Shown here piece after piece: positions 6,865 through 9,559 of a DNA stretch of 9,559 nt. The translations under genes were made by a program, and so were the position numbers. The DNA lies in contig CALAHA010000106.1 in the NCBI GenBank assembly GCA_937891565.1, positions 1 to 9,559 on the forward strand, given 5' to 3'. Positions within the stretch are counted from its first letter, which is position 1. Each line of letters opens with the position of its first letter. Origin of the DNA: an uncultured Ilumatobacter sp. (GTDB lineage Bacteria; Actinomycetota; Acidimicrobiia; Acidimicrobiales; Ilumatobacteraceae). Below the pieces are notes generated by a model. The model saw only the letters and a list, made by a program, of their open reading frames with translations. It had not been told where the DNA came from and did no database searches.

Positions 6865-6965
6865 CATTCGAGCCAATCCGCACCGAACGACTTCTCCTGC
6901 AGCTCGTCCGGCGCACAAATGCCGACACCGAGATCCACGGCGACTTGACGTTCAGCGCTCGTTGA
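6861..6965 (+). pseudogene. Truncated GNAT N-acetyltransferase remnant (5' end only)
   Basis: An ATG overlapping the dioxygenase TGA (ATGA) opens a 34-codon frame starting MTFEPIRTERLLLQLVRR. This closely follows the first strand of RimJ/RimL-type GNAT acetyltransferases, in which an N-terminal (E/R)TERLLLRP-like segment leads to an (S/T)DA stretch. Here TNADTEI occupies the last position. Similarity fades after about residue 25, and the frame stops at 6963-6965, inside the 3' end of the convergent aldolase gene. The acetyl-CoA site and the rest of the domain are absent. I read it as the leftover 5' end of a gene once coupled to the dioxygenase and cut where the iol block begins. A chance short ORF is the alternative. 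Confidence 0.55.
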
Positions 6966-7782
6966 GCGCGACCAACCGTTCGAAACGCGGACGGACCACG
7001 TCGACAATCAGCCTTGATCGCTCGTCAGCTGGGGCCTTCACCGCTTCACCCCAGAGCGCCCGGCCCACCATGAAGCCAAAGCAACCGGCGTCTGATGCCA
7101 CCGTGAACTGATCGGCAAAATCGTCGAAGGTTCCTCCCCCTGACAGCATTGCCCAGGGAATTTCCCCAGCGATCTCTGTGACCTCTGCACATGCCTCGGG
7201 CGACCCGGGGTATGGCAGTTTGAGCAGATCGGGGCCGAGTGCAGCAAAGCGTCGGGCTGTTTCGACGACGACGCGAGGGCGATCCTCAGGCGAGTCCAGG
7301 TCGTAAAACAGCGGTTCCATTGCCAGCGGTAGCCCAACTCGCCGACAATCGGCGAGGACGCCCGCAGCCATTGCTTCCTGCGCTCGGGCCAACGGTCGAT
7401 CCGGATGGTATGACTGCAGGAGCTTCGCCGACGCCGCACCGGACGCTGCCGCCTGATCGACTGACCAGCCATCGAGGATCGTCGTCACCCCGGCGCCCGG
7501 ATCGTCAAGGTATCCCTGGGACTCGAGTGCTGCCAGGAAGCCGACGCCGTCGGGCAGCGCGCCCGCGTCGACAACCTGCGGAATTGAGTACTCGGGTTCG
7601 AGCATCACGCCGGTCGCGAGGTCAGCAATCGTGCTGACCAGTTCGATCTTCAACGCAGTGATCTCATCGGCGGACAACGAGTCAGGGTCGTTCGGTCGAA
7701 GAAACTGACGGAGTGAGTCGCGATGGTCGATCGCGAGGATCGAAAACTTCCCGTCAGCATTCGACAAGTCGCGCAACGTCAC
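6952..7782 (-). CDS. Class I aldolase, LacD/YihT type, in inositol operon
   Basis: The 276-residue protein is a Schiff-base (beta/alpha)8 aldolase related to tagatose-1,6-bisphosphate aldolase LacD and sulfosugar aldolase YihT. Readable active-site segments are AIDHRDSLR (17-25), AKLLQSYHPD with Lys120, MEPL with Glu156, and LLKLPYP with Lys188 as the probable Schiff-base lysine. SGGG (214-217) and GFMVGRALWGEA (236-247) form the expected phosphate site. As the third gene after iolG and iolB, it may cleave 2-deoxy-5-keto-gluconate 6-phosphate to dihydroxyacetone phosphate and malonate semialdehyde, replacing the class II aldolase IolJ. That role is inferred from context only. GTG at 7782 starts 2 bases after the iolB stop, with AAAGGG (7794-7789) 6 bases upstream. 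Other sugar-phosphate or sulfo-sugar substrates remain possible. Confidence 0.88.
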   Translation of the reverse strand: MTLRDLSNADGKFSILAIDHRDSLRQFLRPNDPDSLSADEITALKIELVSTIADLATGVMLEPEYSIPQVVDAGALPDGVGFLAALESQGYLDDPGAGVTTILDGWSVDQAAASGAASAKLLQSYHPDRPLARAQEAMAAGVLADCRRVGLPLAMEPLFYDLDSPEDRPRVVVETARRFAALGPDLLKLPYPGSPEACAEVTEIAGEIPWAMLSGGGTFDDFADQFTVASDAGCFGFMVGRALWGEAVKAPADERSRLIVDVVRPRFERLVALNER

Positions 7783-7784
7783 TG

Positions 7785-8735
7785 TCAGCCCTTTGCTGCC
7801 GATCCGGCAGCGTCAGGAGGGCGAACCACGGGGAGCTCCCATGCTTCATGGTCCCAGTCGTCCTGGATCCACGTGTGCGCTTCGTCGAAGCACGGTGGTG
7901 TCGTGCGTTCGTCGTCGTACAACTCTCCGGCAAGGTAGTTGAGAAACATCATGTGCGAGCTGGGGCAGGCGACCGACGAGTGGTAGCCCTTCGTGACGAG
8001 TACGGCCTCACCGTTGCGCGCGGTGAACAGCTCGTCGAAGTTCTCTTCGTCAGTCCAGTTGCGCTGCATCACGAAGCCGTTGTCGGGCTGGGTGCGGAAA
8101 TAATATACCTCTTCGAGATACGGCGAGCCGTCGCGACCGTCGTGGCGATGCGGCGCCCAACCAGACCATGTCCCACGCGGGACATACACCTCGTACAAGA
8201 TGAGCCGTTCGGCCTGGATCGGCGGGGCAAGCACGTGGTTGACGTGGCGGTACGCAGCGCCGCCACCGCGCAGTTCCTGCTTCATCTCGCTCGGTTCGAT
8301 CAGCCGTGTCGGATACTTACCGACTGCTTCGGCCGACCCGATCGAGAACTCGAACCCGCCTCCGGCCGCAACGACTTCGATTGCGTCGCCGGGGGTCACG
8401 TAGACGATGTGCGGCATCTCGTCGAACACCGAGGTCCGACTGATCTCGAACGTCTGGCCGCCAGCTCGCACAGTTCCAGCGCCGCGGAGCGGAACAATCG
8501 CCGTTTCTTGACCATCACGCTGGTCGATGTGTGTATCACCGTCGTCAAGCTCAATGACCGCGAAGCTCAGGAAGTCCCAGCCGGAGTTTTCCGGCGTGAT
8601 GTCGATCCGCACCGTGCCGTCGAGGTTGCGCGCCCGGTGATGGCTCGTGTCGGTTTCACGCATCGGGCCCACGGGACGGGCGTGGCGCAGGGGCTGGCCC
8701 GAGTGCGACAGCTGCTCAGAAGCGAATCCGGTCAT
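7785..8735 (-). CDS. iolB: 5-deoxy-glucuronate isomerase IolB
   Basis: IolB isomerises 5-deoxy-D-glucuronate to 2-deoxy-5-keto-D-gluconate in myo-inositol breakdown. The 316-residue protein is a bicupin of the KduI/IolB family. The metal ligands are visible in the C-terminal cupin: His196 and His198 in SGWAPHRHDG, a Glu at 208/209 in LEEVYYFR, and His252 in KGYHSSV. The N-terminal cupin (about 35-150) lacks such a His set, as usual. The start ATG overlaps the iolG stop as ATGA and has AGGAGA 7 bases upstream, so translation is coupled. Before the first cupin there are about 30 extra residues rich in His and Arg. The end is also somewhat extended (VRPPDAAGSAAKG), making it slightly longer than many IolB proteins. 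The genes on both sides support the assignment. Confidence 0.95.
   Translation of the reverse strand: MTGFASEQLSHSGQPLRHARPVGPMRETDTSHHRARNLDGTVRIDITPENSGWDFLSFAVIELDDGDTHIDQRDGQETAIVPLRGAGTVRAGGQTFEISRTSVFDEMPHIVYVTPGDAIEVVAAGGGFEFSIGSAEAVGKYPTRLIEPSEMKQELRGGGAAYRHVNHVLAPPIQAERLILYEVYVPRGTWSGWAPHRHDGRDGSPYLEEVYYFRTQPDNGFVMQRNWTDEENFDELFTARNGEAVLVTKGYHSSVACPSSHMMFLNYLAGELYDDERTTPPCFDEAHTWIQDDWDHEAWELPVVRPPDAAGSAAKG
7789..7794 (-). promoter_or_regulatory. Shine-Dalgarno site of the aldolase
   Basis: AAAGGG on the minus strand precedes the GTG at 7782 by 6 bases and lies within the last codons of iolB. It decides this GTG start, which has no better ATG alternative nearby. Confidence 0.5.
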
Positions 8736-9559
8736 GACTGGTTCTCCTGTGCGTCGATCTCTTGGATGGCAACGGGACGGTTTTCCTGCATCGACCGCAG
8801 GGCTGCCTTACCAATGACCAGTGGCGCTCGCCCATCGGCTCCCGATGCCGGGCTGTCGGCGCCGGGGCCGGCAGCCACATAGGCCAAGAAGGCAGCCCAC
8901 TGGTCGAGATAACTGCGGGCGTAGCGCTCGAGGAAGAAGTTCTGCAGCGGTGGCTGACGGAACCCCTGATCGGTGGCGAGGACTGCATTGAAATCGTGGT
9001 GGTTGTTCGACGCAGCCTTGCCGTTGCTGCCGAATGCTTCGACCCGCTGGTCGTAGCCGTACGCCGCGCGGCGGCTGTTGTCGATCGTCGTCATCGCGCC
9101 GTTGGTGTGGGTCAGCAAGAGGACGGCAGTGTCGACATCGCCAGCTTCGCCGATCGCTGGGTCGACCCTGACGGCACCCTTGGCATAGACCTCGACCACG
9201 TCACTTCCGGTGACGTAGCGGGCCATGTCGAAGTCGTGAATCGTCATGTCGTTGAAGATGCCGCCGGAGACCTTGATGTAGTCGATTGGCGGCGGGCCCG
9301 GGTCACGGCTGATGATATTGACGAGGTGAACATCGCCGACCGCTCCGCGTTTGACAGCATCGGCCACGGCCTTGTGGCTCGGGTCGTAGCGCCGGTTGAA
9401 ACCGATCTGGAGTGGCACGCCCGCAGCTGCGACGGCAGCCAGGCCTCGGTCGACCTCGGCGATGTCGAGCGAGATCGGCTTCTCGCAGAAGATGCCTTTG
9501 CCAGCTTCGGCAGCCGCGACCATTGCGTCCACATGCGTGTCGGTACTCGTGCAGATCGC
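8732..9559 (-). CDS. iolG: Inositol 2-dehydrogenase IolG (Gfo/Idh/MocA family), 5' end missing
   Basis: IolG oxidises myo-inositol to scyllo-inosose with NAD, the first step of inositol catabolism. The 275 visible residues start inside the N-terminal Rossmann domain (AICTSTDTHVDAM), so the true start and the GxGxxG loop lie beyond the right edge. CEKPI (visible residues 25-29) carries the catalytic lysine typical of the family, and GFNRRYD (53-59) follows. DMTIHDFDMARY (104-115) supplies Asp104 and His108, spaced as in the Lys-Asp-His triad of Bacillus IolG. The C-terminal half is the family's substrate-binding sheet. The last codons overlap iolB. An in-frame GTG at 9532 is internal and not a start. 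Related dehydrogenases for scyllo- or chiro-inositol are possible, but iolB next door favours this role. Confidence 0.92.
   Translation of the reverse strand, partial: AICTSTDTHVDAMVAAAEAGKGIFCEKPISLDIAEVDRGLAAVAAAGVPLQIGFNRRYDPSHKAVADAVKRGAVGDVHLVNIISRDPGPPPIDYIKVSGGIFNDMTIHDFDMARYVTGSDVVEVYAKGAVRVDPAIGEAGDVDTAVLLLTHTNGAMTTIDNSRRAAYGYDQRVEAFGSNGKAASNNHHDFNAVLATDQGFRQPPLQNFFLERYARSYLDQWAAFLAYVAAGPGADSPASGADGRAPLVIGKAALRSMQENRPVAIQEIDAQENQS
8743..8748 (-). promoter_or_regulatory. Shine-Dalgarno site of iolB
   Basis: AGGAGA on the minus strand lies 7 bases before the ATG at 8735, inside the end of iolG. It is the strongest ribosome binding site in the window and supports the long iolB start over the internal ATG at codon 25. 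Confidence 0.75.

Noticed and set aside
6955..6969. Perfect hairpin GCGCTC-GTT-GAGCGC at the aldolase stop
   Set aside because: It encodes the last aldolase residues and has no T-run on either strand, so a terminator is not supported.
7713..8882. 389-residue open frame on the plus strand opposite iolB and the end of iolG
   Set aside because: It mirrors genes with readable catalytic motifs and shows no family features of its own.

Overview
The window looks like chromosomal DNA from a high-GC actinobacterium. The evidence is the GC-rich codon use, a MEP-pathway dxs, a cysteine desulfurase-mnmA pair, actinobacterial-style protein sequences, and several first genes that appear to be leaderless. 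A member of the Acidimicrobiia would fit, but this is an impression from sequence style and no marker gene confirms it. There are no rRNA or tRNA genes, IS elements, CRISPR arrays or phage genes.

Left part (1-1588, minus strand): a two-gene sulfur-transfer operon. A group I cysteine desulfurase is followed, with a 4-base ATGA overlap, by mnmA, which runs off the left edge. The desulfurase strips sulfur from cysteine and MnmA places it on the wobble uridine of tRNAs. A 61-residue glycine-zipper membrane protein (1632-1817, plus) diverges from this operon. It is followed by a class I SAM-dependent methyltransferase (1946-2725, plus) with a 9-bp in-frame tandem repeat just before its SAM-binding loop.

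Middle (2770-5647): an SDR oxidoreductase (minus) converges on the methyltransferase across a likely hairpin terminator, and diverges from dxs (plus), the first enzyme of non-mevalonate isoprenoid synthesis. Downstream of dxs is an independently promoted Fe(II)/2-oxoglutarate dioxygenase of the phytanoyl-CoA hydroxylase family (5725-6864). Its stop overlaps the start of a 34-codon remnant of a GNAT acetyltransferase.

Right part (6952-9559, minus): a tightly coupled inositol-catabolism block. It holds inositol 2-dehydrogenase (iolG, cut by the right edge), 5-deoxy-glucuronate isomerase (iolB) and a LacD/YihT-type class I aldolase. The aldolase could perform the final carbon-carbon cleavage of the pathway. 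The other iol genes, if present, lie outside the window to the right.

Two patterns tie the window together. Genes that begin a transcription unit have no Shine-Dalgarno sequence but carry a TANNNT-like -10 box 12 (in one case 13) bases upstream of the start codon, as expected for leaderless mRNAs. Genes inside operons (mnmA, iolB, aldolase) have clear Shine-Dalgarno sequences. I see no convincing new multi-gene system. The most notable items are the leaderless/SD split, the repeat in the methyltransferase, the glycine-zipper peptide, the GNAT remnant at the edge of the iol block, and the aldolase type.
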